Shown: positions 1 to 10,605, numbered from the stretch's first letter. The stretch is DNA of 64,000 nt from Adiantum capillus-veneris (GCA_014529385.2 CM043947.1:97932036-97996035); one strand, 5' to 3'. Notes: a model not told the origin generated them from the sequence alone. Translations and numbers: made by a program.

Positions 1-1000
1 AACTTGCTATGCTTTTGCATCAAACCGACCCAGTTAGTATGCTCCAAGACGTATAAGTTATCACACATACACCATGCATGATACCCTTTCTAGTGTTGTC
101 GGCCATGTTTGTTTGTGTACATGGTTGACCTTGGCAAGCGATATGCAAGGGCGTACCCATTGAAAGCACTTTGCTTTGCCCCAGAAAAATTGTAGAGCAG
201 AGGCAACAATTGCTTAAAATTTTAATTACTGGTCGGCTTTGTCGAATGCTGTAAGCAAATAGTTCATAGGTCCTATCTAGCTTGCCATGGTTGCCGAGCA
301 AGCTTGGCTGTAAACATTGACTAGGAGTCGTCGGATGCCTTGCAAAATCGATCGACGTTCCCTAGTTATGCCTTGCATTAGATTAACAATCCATGTCTGA
401 TTGAGAAGCCTTGCTTCCGTAGAATCATGGCGTACATCTTTCCTCCTTTATCGCACATCTGTGTCTGCGTCCAAGCATGTCTTGGAGTCCTGTTGTAATC
501 CCGCACTGGAAAGAGTCCGAGAGATCTTGAGATTCCAAGAGATGTTTTGCGACATACAGTGGGATTGTATACACGTTTCATTTGTAAATTTCTGCACATG
601 ACATGTGCAGAAATTCGCCATATGAGTTGTCATGTGCAGAAATTTGCCATATGAGCTAAGGGACGTGACCATGAGACTTTGAACGTCCATGGGTTGTGGC
701 TTTACTGCCGATACTCCTTGCCCATGTGGCAACACCCCTAGGTGGGGTGTGTGGCCCAACTTAGGGCATGAAAAAAGAAAAAAATAATAAAAAAACTATG
801 AAAGCAATTACCTGCACAGGAGGCCGCTGCCTCCGCGATCATGGAGGAGGGTGTGGCACTCGACTCGGGTGTTTTTTGGCCATACTGCAGCAACGAGTTT
901 CATCCCTTGATGCTTTGCGCTCCCAACGAGCCCGGCCTCATCTATTTTTGCCATGGTCGACTGCGCCTATCTTCCCCTCCTAGGGTGCTTACCCACGGCC
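1..1000. other. Noncoding flank, nothing recognised
   Basis: Short frames occur on both strands, but none resembles a protein family I recognise and none runs past about 100 codons. I see no tRNA, LTR end or coding bias. The only structured item is the palindrome at 587-615. Confidence 0.5.
587..615. repeat. 29-bp perfect palindrome with adjacent direct repeat
   Basis: AATTTCTGCACATG, one central A, then its exact reverse complement. The right arm plus CGCCATATGAG is then repeated once at 631-655 with one change. It could extrude as a cruciform or be the scar of a small inverted-repeat element; no function is implied. Confidence 0.7.
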
Positions 1001-1220
1001 GCAATCCTCAACTTTGACCTCGACCATGTCTCCTGCTAAGCGGCCATGCCCGTTGCAAGGTGTTTTCGGTCCTCCTGTTTGCATGAACATGCAAAAGCAT
1101 GCCCAAAGGTCATGAGCACAACGCCCTCCTCCTTCCTCCTTCCGCCAGGCAAGAGCCATGCTCAGCCATGGGAATTTACACGGACGAGAGAGAGAGAGGG
1201 ATTGCCTTATTCTTCGATCG

Positions 1221-1368
<148 letters not shown>

Positions 1369-1403
1369 CCTTCCCCTCCTCCATGTCTCTCCCCTCCCCC
1401 TGA

Positions 1404-1415
1404 GCTCTGATACCA
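1404..1415 (-). promoter_or_regulatory. tRNA-iMet primer-binding site of an LTR-element remnant
   Basis: On the minus strand this reads TGGTATCAGAGC, the plant initiator tRNA-Met primer-binding site also used by the gypsy and copia elements in this window. A minus-strand LTR would lie to the right and end in CA at 1420-1419. A TATA-like CTATATAGG lies further right, at about 1465. No gag or pol is recognisable to the left, where the (GA)n tract sits, so this is a scar of an old element. Confidence 0.5.
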
Positions 1416-1420
1416 ATATG

Positions 1421-2217
1421 AGGGCAAGGGAACTGACATGCTAATCTCCACCCAGCCATGCCCTATATAGACCCCTAGCCTTCTAAATATAGGGACCCCC
1501 TTGACTGCATGTCCGTCCTAGCCCCTGGCCCTTGGCCTGGACTCGTGTCCTGACAAAAAATTTCTGCCCTTTTGATCAAATCCTTACCAAAATCAAGTTT
1601 TTGCATTTTAACTAGCCAACAACATCATACAGAAAAACAAATTATGCAAGCTTTCAATCACCTCATCAAAGCCTCTCTTTTCAATACGCCTTTGTTTGCT
1701 TCAGAATTCGGAGTTAGAAGGGGGATGATGGATTGCGCGCAAGCTGCAGCTGGTTGATGGTCACAAATTAGCTGACAGTGATGAGCCACAACACATTCAG
1801 TGCAGGTTGCGACTGGCTGATGGTCATGGACTGGGTGACAATGACCATCCCCACAACACATGCACCCCTGCCAGCACCCACCGATTCTAGAGTATGGAGT
1901 CTCAACTTTTGACAGTCAGCTATGGATTCGCCCTTTTGGAGTTTCCTGCTCGCCAAACGATAGTTTCAGCCCGAAAGTTTGAATTTCAAGTTGAACTTTG
2001 AAGGTAGGTTCGGAACTTCGAAGCTCAAATTCTTGGAATTTCCAGGCTATTGTAAACTTTTAAGTTGAAGGGTGGATTTCCACTACCAAGTAGATTCGAG
2101 CTCATTAAAAAATGACCTTACTTAAAATTGTGCACCGTACACACTACATGCTTGAGCAACCTTGAGCCTTGGGATGTTGGGGGCTCTCAAACTTTGTGGC
2201 ACATGTTCTAGCCTCTA
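1421..2217. other. Noncoding, possible LTR remnant and 63-bp imperfect repeat
   Basis: The first 100-150 bp may be the LTR belonging to the minus-strand primer-binding site at 1404-1415. At about 1737-1863 an approximately 63-bp unit (GGTTGATGGTCA... / GGCTGATGGTCA...) occurs twice with changes. No coding region is recognised. Confidence 0.4.
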
Positions 2218-2396
2218 GGTACAATTCAAGTCAATCTCTGCAGGGCATTTTTAACAGGTACCCTTCCCTAGGAAGGGTACAATTCAAGTCAATCTCTGCA
2301 GGGCATTTTTAACAGTTGCCCTTCCCTAGGAAGGGTACAATTCAAGTCAATCTCTGCGGGACATTTTTAACAGTTGTCATTCCCTAGGAAGGCTTT
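2218..2396 (+). repeat. Three tandem copies of an approximately 59-bp unit
   Basis: Each unit begins GTACAATTCAAGTCAATCTC, continues with GGGCATTTTTAACAG and ends in CCTTCCCTAGGAAGG, itself a palindromic block. Copies begin near 2219, 2277 and 2336. Confidence 0.8.
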
Positions 2397-2478
2397 GCAA
2401 AAGTAAGCCCTTCCTTGGGGCAGGGCCAGTTGAGAGGACTGCCCGTCCTTAGGAAGGGCTACTATAATTTTTCCTGGC

Positions 2479-4008
2479 ATGTGCAGGGTTAGCAACAAAG
2501 GAAGGGTGGGAAGGGTTGCAATTTCCGGCCCTGGTCGTAGGCCCATGTGTAATTTATTGACTGTTGTGCGATCCAATTTGATTGATGAGATACATGCCGA
2601 AGTTGAAAATGATTCTTTTTACATGCCTATTTTGAAATTCTTGAGTGACAACATTGGTGAGATGTATGAGAACAAATATCCCTTGTATAAGGGAAATCTG
2701 TATTATTATGACCGCTTGTGTATTCGTGAAAATTCTTCTTTTAAGAGACAAATTCTGCATGAGTGTCATAACTCACCTTTAGCCTATCATCTTGGATTGA
2801 ATGAGACATATGCAAAGATTAAGAGTTCATACTTTTGGGCGCGTATGAAATTGGATGTTAAGAATTATGTGCGTGAATGCTTTCAATGTCAACAAGTTAA
2901 AATTGAACATAAGAGGATGCCTGGTGACCTTCAACCCTTAGACATTCCTTTACAGAAGTGGGAGTCTATATCCATGGACTTTATCATTAGACTTCCTACT
3001 ACTCGTGGAGGGTATGACTCGATCTTTGTGGTGGTAGATAGACTCACAAAACAGGCTCACTTCTTTCCTGTAAAAATAACTGATACTGCTTTGACCATTG
3101 CACGCTTGGTTGTGAAAGAGATATTTCGTTTGCATGGCATGCCCAAGAGCATAGTGTATGACAGAGATTCTAAGTTCACTTCACATTCTTGGAGAGCGAC
3201 TTTTGACTCTATAGGTACCCAGTTACGCATGTCTACTGCCTTTCTTCCTCAAACAGATGGGCAAACGGAGAGAGTGAATTGTATTTTAGAAGAATTGTTA
3301 CGAATGTATGTTAATGAAAACCAATCTAATTGGAATGAATATTTGCCTTTGGTTGAATTTACATACAACAGTTCATATCATTCATCTATTAGGATGACTC
3401 CGTTTGAGGCAATGTATGGCTATAACTGTCCCACACCTATAAATTTTCTTAACTCCAGGAATAAGGTAGAATTGTCACGCGAGATGCTTGAGAAAATGGA
3501 TAACGAGTTGGCCAAAATCAGGGGGAATATTAGAGAAGCTCAAAAGAGACACAAATTGTATTATGACAAGAAACATCGGGTTGTGGAGTATGAAATTGGT
3601 GATATGGTTTTCTTAAAGGTTATTCCCGAGAAGTCTCATTTTATTATTGGAAAGGATAAGAGATTGTCTCCACGATTTGCTGTGCCATTTAAAATTTTGA
3701 AGCGCATTGGTTCATTCGCTTACAAATTGGAATTGCCTTCTCATGTCAAAGTGCATCCTGTATTTCATGTGAGTTTATTGAAAAAGTATGTTCCTAACGT
3801 GCATCATGTTTTACAGGACAACTCTAAGTTGAAAGATGACGGAACATTGACAGTAGAACCAGACTTAGTGCTAGATAGGCGTGTCAAACATTTGAGAAAT
3901 AGAGACATTGTGGAAGTTTTGGTTAAGTGGCAGAACTATCCAGTAGAGGATGCATCATGGGTTGATCTTAGTGTTTTGAAAAGCGAATTTCCCTCCTTCC
4001 AACTCTGA
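2479..4008 (+). CDS. Ty3/gypsy integrase with C-terminal chromodomain (5' truncated)
   Basis: A single open frame of 509 codons. The first ~18 residues are unrelated flank joined to the pol fragment, so the start is fortuitous. The order is an H2C2 zinc-binding module (HECH near residue 91, CFQCQQ near 134), the rve integrase core, and a GPY/F-like linker ending in a chromodomain (VEVLVKWQNYPVEDASWVDL). The core shows DFI near residue 157, DRDSKF near 231 and TDGQTERVN near 263; the second and third acidic residues are 35 residues apart, as expected for D-D35-E. Chromodomains direct chromovirus integration to heterochromatin. The HPQ preceding the catalytic Glu is LPQ here. It is the only unbroken integrase frame in the window, but it lacks the rest of pol. 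Confidence 0.9.
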   Translation: MCRVSNKGRVGRVAISGPGRRPMCNLLTVVRSNLIDEIHAEVENDSFYMPILKFLSDNIGEMYENKYPLYKGNLYYYDRLCIRENSSFKRQILHECHNSPLAYHLGLNETYAKIKSSYFWARMKLDVKNYVRECFQCQQVKIEHKRMPGDLQPLDIPLQKWESISMDFIIRLPTTRGGYDSIFVVVDRLTKQAHFFPVKITDTALTIARLVVKEIFRLHGMPKSIVYDRDSKFTSHSWRATFDSIGTQLRMSTAFLPQTDGQTERVNCILEELLRMYVNENQSNWNEYLPLVEFTYNSSYHSSIRMTPFEAMYGYNCPTPINFLNSRNKVELSREMLEKMDNELAKIRGNIREAQKRHKLYYDKKHRVVEYEIGDMVFLKVIPEKSHFIIGKDKRLSPRFAVPFKILKRIGSFAYKLELPSHVKVHPVFHVSLLKKYVPNVHHVLQDNSKLKDDGTLTVEPDLVLDRRVKHLRNRDIVEVLVKWQNYPVEDASWVDLSVLKSEFPSFQL

Positions 4009-4957
4009 GGACAGAGTTAATTTTGAAAAGGGGAAATTGTAACAGGACTTGATTTTGAGGTGTTTTAGCAATAAATTTTGTTTTTCTAGGAAGTTTTGGT
4101 CGTTTTAAAGTTAGTCCACTGTGTAGAAGGATGTGTGGATTGTTTTCGTCCAATAAAATTTTTTGATCCAGAAGGCACTTTCTGGGGCATTTTTAAGGGT
4201 GTTAACGTGGGATTTTGGAAAAGTGATGTATGAAGCGATTGAAACCTGTGTTATAAGGAACGACTTTGGTTCTCTGAGTCTTTAGAGATTTTGATGTTTT
4301 GATGCTCGTTGAGGGCCAAAGATTAAGAAAAAAAGTGGGATTTGCTGTTTTTGCATCGTTTTTGTAGAAAATGCTGTTTTGCAGGTTGATTTTCAACAAT
4401 TTAGAGCGGGCTATGGAAATTTTCCATCACATAGTCGTCGAAGAGCGCAGCGAGGGCAGCAAGATTGTGTGAGACGAACTTGGGCTGTTTTGGCTCCGTT
4501 TGGGAGTTATGTTCAGTTGAAGACATCTGAAATTTTATGGACTTACAAAAAAAAAAAAAAGTTTTCAAAAATCTAACCTTTACGGATCGCTTCGCGATCA
4601 CGTTTTTTTACCTTATTCTTGCAGGTATACTTGGCGCGCAAGTCGAGTCGACCGAACGCCAAAAATAGAAAAGCGGCTATTTTGAGAGGTCGCATGCTTT
4701 TGGAGGAAAAATCACAATAGAAAGACGGGTGGTGCGTTTTGGGGATCATTCAACGATCTCTCTTCTGCGAGTGCGAGTGCGAGTGAGACTCTGCATGCAA
4801 GCGAACTGAAGCTCGGGGGTGGTCGGGAGGTTCGAGCTCCGTACAACGGAGTGCGCCCATATATTTTATTGCTCCTTTGTTGTATTAAACACTATCAATA
4901 CAAAGATCTCTTTCTCTGTCTTTTCTGTCTATCTCTTTATATTTTGTTCCTGTGACA
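2535..4957 (+). mobile_element. 5'-truncated Ty3/gypsy element (copy D)
   Basis: Sequence homologous to gypsy copies A, B and C starts abruptly near 2535, at the RNase H/integrase boundary, and runs through integrase, chromodomain, polypurine tract and a 3' LTR to 4957. The 5' LTR, primer-binding site, gag, protease and reverse transcriptase are absent. The LTR body is the most diverged of the set, so this is probably an older or sister-subfamily copy. Confidence 0.88.
4038..4957 (+). repeat. 3' LTR of gypsy copy D
   Basis: It begins TGTAACAGGACTTG after a purine-rich AAAAGGGGAAA tract and ends GTTCCTGTGACA, so it has the TG...CA termini of the other gypsy LTRs here. About 920 bp. The first half is diverged from copies A-C; the last ~250 bp (GCGAGT repeats, CGGGGGTGGTCGGGAGGTTCG, TATA-like CATATATTTTATTG) is conserved. 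Confidence 0.85.
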
Positions 4958-4964
4958 TCCTCCC

Positions 4965-5680
4965 TGGTATTAAGCAGACATTGAATATGATGGAGAGGGA
5001 TATACTCTTTTCCATTGATATAGAAGTAGGGAAGGTTTGGAACAATAAGGGAGGCCTCAGATACCTCTACCTCCTCTATGGGCTCATTAATGACAGTACT
5101 AGCTCTAAATTGATCCACATCAAAATTTGAACTCTCCTGCTCCTCATCTACAACATCAATTTCCTCCTCTAGAATTTCACTTTTTTGAAGCTGCAAGAAT
5201 GTGGAAACATTTGTATTTGTTCCTTCTTTGTCTGTATCTTTCACTTCTGTCGCCTTTGCCTTGCATATACACTTTAAGAAACAAAAAGAAAAGAAAGGTA
5301 GCTTCTTTTGGAACAAGGTTAGAAGGCTTTGAATCTACATGACAAGAAATGGTTCGTGGGCAAATAAAAGAAGTCTTCTTAGAAAATCTTCCTAATCTCC
5401 TTGCTACTTTGCCTTTCTCAATTGAGATGGTAATAAATTCAGTTAGATGACAATAAGTATTGCCATCCAACACCAAACACTTACCCTCATCTGCCTCTTC
5501 AAACTCTTCGAATTCCTCTGACAAAAAGTCCTTAGCAACTGCAAGATCAAACAAAGGATTGAATATTTTATATGCCTTTGAGTACACTTCCAGGTCACAA
5601 CTATACATGAGAGCAACCAAGAGCTCCTCACTTAGGGTCTCCTCTAAATTCTCTTCACGACTTTCACCAATAAGACTCAT
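4965..5680 (-). pseudogene. Broken acidic ORF of unknown function
   Basis: Two overlapping minus-strand frames together look like one decayed protein of about 235 residues. The upstream frame (5680 to about 5290) starts MSLIGESREENLEETLSEEL and has an acidic stretch (SEEFEEFEEADEGK). The downstream frame (about 5300 to 4965) has EILEEEIDVVDEEQESSNFD and ends at a TAG near 4950 inside the gypsy D LTR. A frameshift near 5295 separates them. I do not recognise the family; it could be a gag-like retroelement product or a host fragment. It ends against the 3' LTR of copy D, so that insertion may have cut it. Confidence 0.3.
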
Positions 5681-5810
5681 GTTTTGGTTGAAAATATTGG
5701 TACCAAACTTAAAAACTTAATGACACCAAACAAGCCTAAAGGAGACTGAAATTCTATCCAATCGTGTCGGGCAAGAGGTTTAGGGAGTGAAAAAGTAAGA
5801 CCTGAACAGC

Positions 5811-6810
5811 ATGATAGGCGTACGAGGAAGATTTTGCAAACACAGCCTATCACATCGTACATGAGGTTTATGATTTAGGGCGTGAGAAAATAATACCCAG
5901 ACGGTGTGGTAAGGAACAAGGCAAATTTGCAAACACCGCCTATTGCATCGTGGAGGACTGTAGGAAATGGTGGACGTAGAAGGAGGATGAGAGTGCTTTA
6001 AATGCTTTGAAAGGGTTAGAGGATGTATAAAGGATAAAGAGTGCTTTGAAGGGGTTAGGTTTAGCAACACAATTGTATTTAGGTCAAATTCTTTCGCGTC
6101 ATGTGGCCGGAACAAGTAGTAAGGCACTAAAAACAGTTATAAGGAGTCGTTTGAGTATGTATAATTGCACCATAAAGGATTGTCAAAGGGTAATCGAAGG
6201 TAAAGAAAATGGCAAGGGCCAAGCTTCTATAGGGGTCCAAAAATGACCGTTTGTGACACGTGTCACTCATGCACACATGCCACGTGGTGGCATAACTCCA
6301 ACGGATACTGTACGGATGGTCGATGGTATTAAAGGGCGATGTCAAATGTTCATTTCTCACCTCTCTCACACAATCCGGTCACGTCACGTCCTTCATCTTC
6401 CTCTTATTGTGCTTTTACCTTTTCTTCCAATGCGACACTATTGTAATGATTTACCCGCACGATGCGATTAAGCATGGTTTGGTAAGCTGAAAGCAAGTCC
6501 TATTGCTTTGTTTGGACAATTATACAGAATGGTTACATTTTTCCCATCTACCCGCACCATGTGATAGCAAAGAGTTTGAAACTTTAGAGACACCTCCTAT
6601 CGCGTTCTTTGCGCAATTTTCCTCAAAGTGATTATTTTCTTCTCATCTATTTGCATGGCGTGATAGCGAGTAGTTTTAAACTTTAGAAACACCTCCTATC
6701 ACGTTCTTTGGGAAATTTTTATCAAAGTGATTACTTTCTTCTCTTTTGCCCCGCATGACGCGATAGCAGGTAATTTAAAATTTTTGAAACACCTCCTATT
6801 GCATTGTTGG
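5811..6810 (+). repeat. Diverged ~95-110-bp tandem repeats with hairpin potential
   Basis: Units recur around 5811, 5905, 6500, 6575, 6650 and 6750. They contain a GCGATAG/GTGATAG...block followed 20-30 bp later by ACCTCCTATCGC or a variant, which pair as an imperfect stem (for example GCGATAGCAGGT at about 6760 with ACCTCCTATTGC at 6791-6802). The array resumes at 9991 after the LTR-type insertion. No protein is recognisable; between units, DNA at about 5950-6480 is featureless. Confidence 0.55.
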
Positions 6811-6951
6811 TGTTGAGAGAGAAAGAGAGAGCACAAAAATAGAACCCCAAAGTGTGTAGAATACACACATGAGATGATGTATATATAGAGGGGACCTGGT
6901 GCCATATATAGAGAAGCAATATATTGAGTAGCTTCACATATAAGCTCAACA
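6811..6951 (+). repeat. Left terminal direct repeat of the non-autonomous element
   Basis: It starts TGTTGAGAGAGAAAGAGAG, has the inner motif AGAACCCCAAAGTGTGTAGA and a TATA-like TGTATATATAGAGGGG, and ends AAGCTCAACA. The 5-bp ends (TGTTG/CAACA) are inverted, as in LTRs. Confidence 0.72.
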
Positions 6952-7110
6952 CCCCCACTCAAATAAGGGTCCCTAACTGTGGATGAAAAAACCCTTGAGG
7001 GATAAAAACCCACAACTCTATATACACCCACCATTATATTGTAAAAATCATTGAATATACGAATGTTCATGAGGAGCTACATCACTCCTTTTACAATGAA
7101 TATTTTATGA

Positions 7111-7960
7111 GGAGCTACATCACTCCTTTTACAATGAATGTTTTATGAGGAGTTACATTACTCCTATCCTATCAAATACAATAATGAATACAAAGGTTCA
7201 ATAAAGAGGTGTAAAGGCTATCGATTAGCTCGTAATCAGAAGTGTCTCCATGAATCTGCTATGTAGCTTGTCATCACTATCGCATCACCAAATATATCTT
7301 CATGTTGTCATCAATATGGCATCACCAAACATGTCTTCATAAATCTTTTATTGTCACCAAGTTTTTCTTCATGAAATCAATTCTTTGATCAATCCTACAT
7401 CACTCCTTTTACAATGAATGTTTTATGAGGAGTTACATTACTCCTATCCTATCAAATACAATAATGAATACAAAGGTTCAATAAAGAGGTGTAAAGGCTA
7501 TCGATTAGCTCGTAATCAGAAGTGTCTCCATGAATCTGCTATGTAGCTTGTCATCACTATCGCATCACCAAATATATCTTCATGTTGTCATCAATATGGC
7601 ATCACCAAACATGTCTTCATAAATCTTTTATTGTCACCAAGTTTTTCTTCATGAAATCAATTCTTTGATCAATCCTACATCACTCCTTTTACAATGAATG
7701 TTTTATGAGGAGTTACATTACTCCTATCCTATCAAATACAATAATGAATACAAAGGTTCAATAAAGAGGTGTAAAGGCTATCGATTAGCTCGTAATCAGA
7801 AGTGTCTCCATGAATCTGCTATGTAGCTTGTCATCACTATCGCATCACCAAACATATCTTCATGTTGTCATCAATATGGCATCACCAAACATGTCTTCAT
7901 AAATCTTTTATTGTCACCAAGTTTTTCTTCATGAAATCAATTCTTTGATCAATCCTACAT
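7111..7960 (+). repeat. Three tandem copies of a 280-bp unit
   Basis: The block TTCTTTGATCAATCCTACAT recurs at 7381, 7661 and 7941, exactly 280 bp apart. The copies are almost identical, so the triplication is recent compared with the single-copy versions in the fold-back element at 33.7-34.0 kb and 36.0-36.3 kb. Confidence 0.93.
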
Positions 7961-8199
7961 AGATCATAGACTCAAAAAACATAGTCATGAAAATTATTAA
8001 CATCGTTAGTGAAATAATTACATTCACAATGCCATAAGAGATGGTTCACGATGCCACTCTTTTGATGACATATATACACACGAAAACATATGTGGATATA
8101 AAGTATGAACATAAAAAGTACAAAATGCATGATACGTGATGCAAATGACATGTGTATATACTACATAAAATGACATTTATCAATGTAGTGATATCAATG

Positions 8200-8880
8200 A
8201 GTATCATCAAAGTATTAACAAAATATCATCATTGTATCAATAAAAATGAATAAATCATATGGTATCAACGAAAAGCATCATAGAATAATCATTGTATCAA
8301 CGAAACATCATCATGGTATCACTGAGAATAACCATGGTATCAATGAAACAACATCATGATATCACCAAGAATAATCATTGTATCAACGAAACAACATCAT
8401 GGCATCATCGAGAATAACCATGGTACCAATGAAACAACATCATGGTATCATCGAGAATAACCATGGTATCAAAGGTAAAAAAACATCATGGTATCACCGA
8501 GAAAAACCATGGTATCAACGAAAAAACATCATGATATCACCAAGAATAATCATTGTATCAAAGAAACAACATCATGGCATCACAGAGAATAACCATGGTA
8601 TCAACGAAACAACATCATGGTATCAACGAGAATAACCATTGTATCAACAAAACATCATCATGGTATCAATGAAAATCACCATGGAATCAACGAAATATCA
8701 TCATGGCATCACCGAGAATAACCACGGTATCAACGAAATATCATCATGACATCACCGAGAATAACCATGATATCAATGAAATATCATCATGGTATCGACG
8801 AAAATCACCATGACCAAAGTACTAACAAAACATCATCATGGTACCATCAAAATCATTATGGTATCAACGAGAAATTATCA
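8200..8880 (+). repeat. ATCATGGTATCA(n)-type ~42-bp tandem array
   Basis: Variants of CATCATGGTATCACCGAGAATAACCATGGTATCAACGAAA repeat many times, giving an artificial HHGITENNHGI-like frame at 8378-8635. A second array in opposite orientation lies at 35450-35810. Confidence 0.9.
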
Positions 8881-9099
8881 ATAAAACGACGTAAACTATA
8901 TCTTTAGAAGAATAATTATACGAGAATCAATGAACGAGTATATCATATAACAAAAGATCATGTATCAACAGTAGCTCGATAGAATTTGGACGATCATCAA
9001 TGGCTCGACTGAATCGGAGATATGTAACTGGCTTCTGCAGCAAAGTTACATCAGTAACAAATATATGATTGATGAAGAAAAAATATAATTGAGAAGTTT

Positions 9100-9843
9100 T
9101 CAATTATGAGGAAAATCAAAATCAAAAGAAAAAATTTTCTTTTCAAATATATTCGTAGTCCGAGACGATAACCCAAAATTGGTGCAGAACTTAGAGAAAC
9201 TTTCTTCTGCAAAGTTGTAGATCACATCAATTCCGATGGTTCAAGCGAATAGTTTCTGCAAAATCGTTCTCAATTAGGAGAAAAATAAAAAAGACAAAAA
9301 AACGAAATTTGCTTTTCAGGCATGTACGCAGTCCGCCAACGATAACTCAAAATTAGTGCAGAATTGGAAAAAAACTTTCTTCTGCAAAGTTGTAGACCAC
9401 ATCGATTCCAGTGCCTGATACTGGTAGTTTCTGCAAAAAAAATTTCAATTAGAAGAAAAACCAAAAACAAAAAGTAAATGTTGCTTTTCAAGTATGTACG
9501 CAGTCCGCGAACGATAACTCAAAATCGGTGCAGAATTTGAAAAAACATTCTTCTGCAAAGTTGTAGATCACATCGATTTCAGTGCGTTAACAGAGTAGTT
9601 TTTGCAAAATCGTTCTCAATTAGCACCAAAATCAAAAACAAAAAGTGAAAGTTGCTTTTCAGGTATGTACGCAGTCCGCGAATGATAACTCAAAATTGGT
9701 GCAGAATTTGAAAAAACTTTCTTTTGCAAAGTTGTAGACCACATCGATTCCGGTGTTTTTGGAGAGTAGTTTTTGCAAAATCGTTTTCAATTAAGAGAAA
9801 AATCAAAAACATAAAACGAAAGTTTCTTTTCAGGTATGTACGC
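9100..9843 (+). repeat. ~160-bp tandem array (about five units)
   Basis: Each unit contains GTACGCAGTCCGCGAACGAT, AACTCAAAATTGGTGCAGAA and TTCTGCAAAGTTGTAGA, separated by A-rich spacers. The opposite-orientation array is at about 34260-35230. It looks like a satellite-type array carried inside a mobile element; no coding content is convincing. Confidence 0.88.
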
Positions 9844-9985
9844 AGTTGAGAGAGAAAGAGAGAGCACCTAAATAGAACCCCAAAGTGTGTAGAATACACA
9901 CATGAGATTATGTATATATAGAGGGGACCTGGGTGCCATATATAGAGAAGCTATATATTGAGTAGCTTCACATATAAGCTCAATA
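9844..9985 (+). repeat. Right terminal direct repeat of the non-autonomous element
   Basis: It is nearly identical to 6811-6951. The first two bases are AG rather than TG, and the end reads TCAATA rather than TCAACA, so both tips carry substitutions. The target-duplication copy GTTCG follows at 9986-9990. Confidence 0.7.
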
Positions 9986-10136
9986 GTTCGGATAATTTTT
10001 GAAGCATGTAACACTTTCATCCAATCTTCTTGCACGACGCGAGAGCGTATCTTTTGGAAAGTCTTGGGAACCTCCTATCGCGTTGTTCAAGAATACTTTG
10101 TGGCAAAGACAAAGAAAGACTCTTTTTTACTATCAG

Positions 10137-10402
10137 ATGGAAAGGACAAAGCAAACTGCAAGGAAGTTTACCAAGCTCCGAAGGATTGACAGAAAGATGA
10201 TGATAACCAACATGAATCAGTCAATCCAGAGGTTGGGAAGAAAGAAGAAGAGAAGCCGCTTACACAACCTCGTTTGAGGCCTACTGCTAGAAAGAGAATA
10301 AATTATCAAGTCAAATCTCTAATGGAGATAAAAGCACAAAAATATACTTGTCTTCTTATTCTAAGGCTACCCTTCAATGTCAGGGATTTAATATTTACGT
10401 AG
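10137..10402 (+). pseudogene. Histone H3 / CENH3-like N-terminal tail and alphaN segment
   Basis: An ATG at 10137 opens MERTKQTARK, the canonical H3 tail start with one extra-acidic change (Ala2 to Glu), keeping the K4, R8 and K9 positions. That frame stops at TGA near 10275. A different frame across the same DNA, open from about 10189 to TAG at 10402, encodes a Lys/Glu-rich linker. It then has RPTARKRINYQVKSLMEI and CLLILRLPF, which align to the H3 segment RPGTVALREI...ELLIRKLPF. A one- or two-base indel between 10167 and 10189 therefore appears to have split the tail. Canonical H3 would be colinear here, so this is either a pseudogene or has an unusual exon arrangement. The rest of the fold lies 4.2 kb downstream at about 14551. 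Confidence 0.62.
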
Positions 10403-10605
10403 TTACCAAAAAATCGATGTGATCACAAGATCTTGTTGATATATTAACATGATCACAAACAAGCCGGTTCAAAGCAACCTGGAAACCCAAAAAAATCTCG
10501 TCGAGCTTTTGCATTTTCCCTGCGGGGCCCGCTAAGAAAACCCCAAAGCCAAGTGGGCTGCAGCTTAATATATAGAGGGTCCTAATCAGACCCATTGGGT
10601 GTTTT

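Larger units (their letters stand above)
6811..9985 (+). mobile_element. Non-autonomous LTR-type element packed with tandem arrays
   Basis: Direct terminal repeats of about 141 bp (6811-6951 and 9844-9985) run from TGTTGAGAGAG to GCTCAACA, or TCAATA in the right copy. They are flanked by a near-perfect 5-bp target duplication, GTTGG at 6806-6810 and GTTCG at 9986-9990. The flanking tandem repeat resumes on both sides, which supports insertion. The interior has no gag or pol, only three kinds of tandem repeat. No tRNA primer-binding site is obvious after the left repeat. The size and lack of coding capacity fit a TRIM/LARD-like element; autonomous helpers are unknown. Confidence 0.72.

Noticed and set aside
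4038-4957. Solo LTR interpretation of the gypsy D LTR
   Set aside because: It is preceded by a colinear integrase-chromodomain frame and a polypurine tract, so it is the 3' LTR of a truncated element.
7083-7960. Possible CRISPR-like array from regularly spaced repeats
   Set aside because: The 280-bp units are contiguous near-identical tandem repeats without unique spacers, in plant-type DNA.
8378-8635. Repetitive His/Asn-rich frame
   Set aside because: It is a by-product of the ~42-bp tandem array, which lacks stops in one frame by chance.
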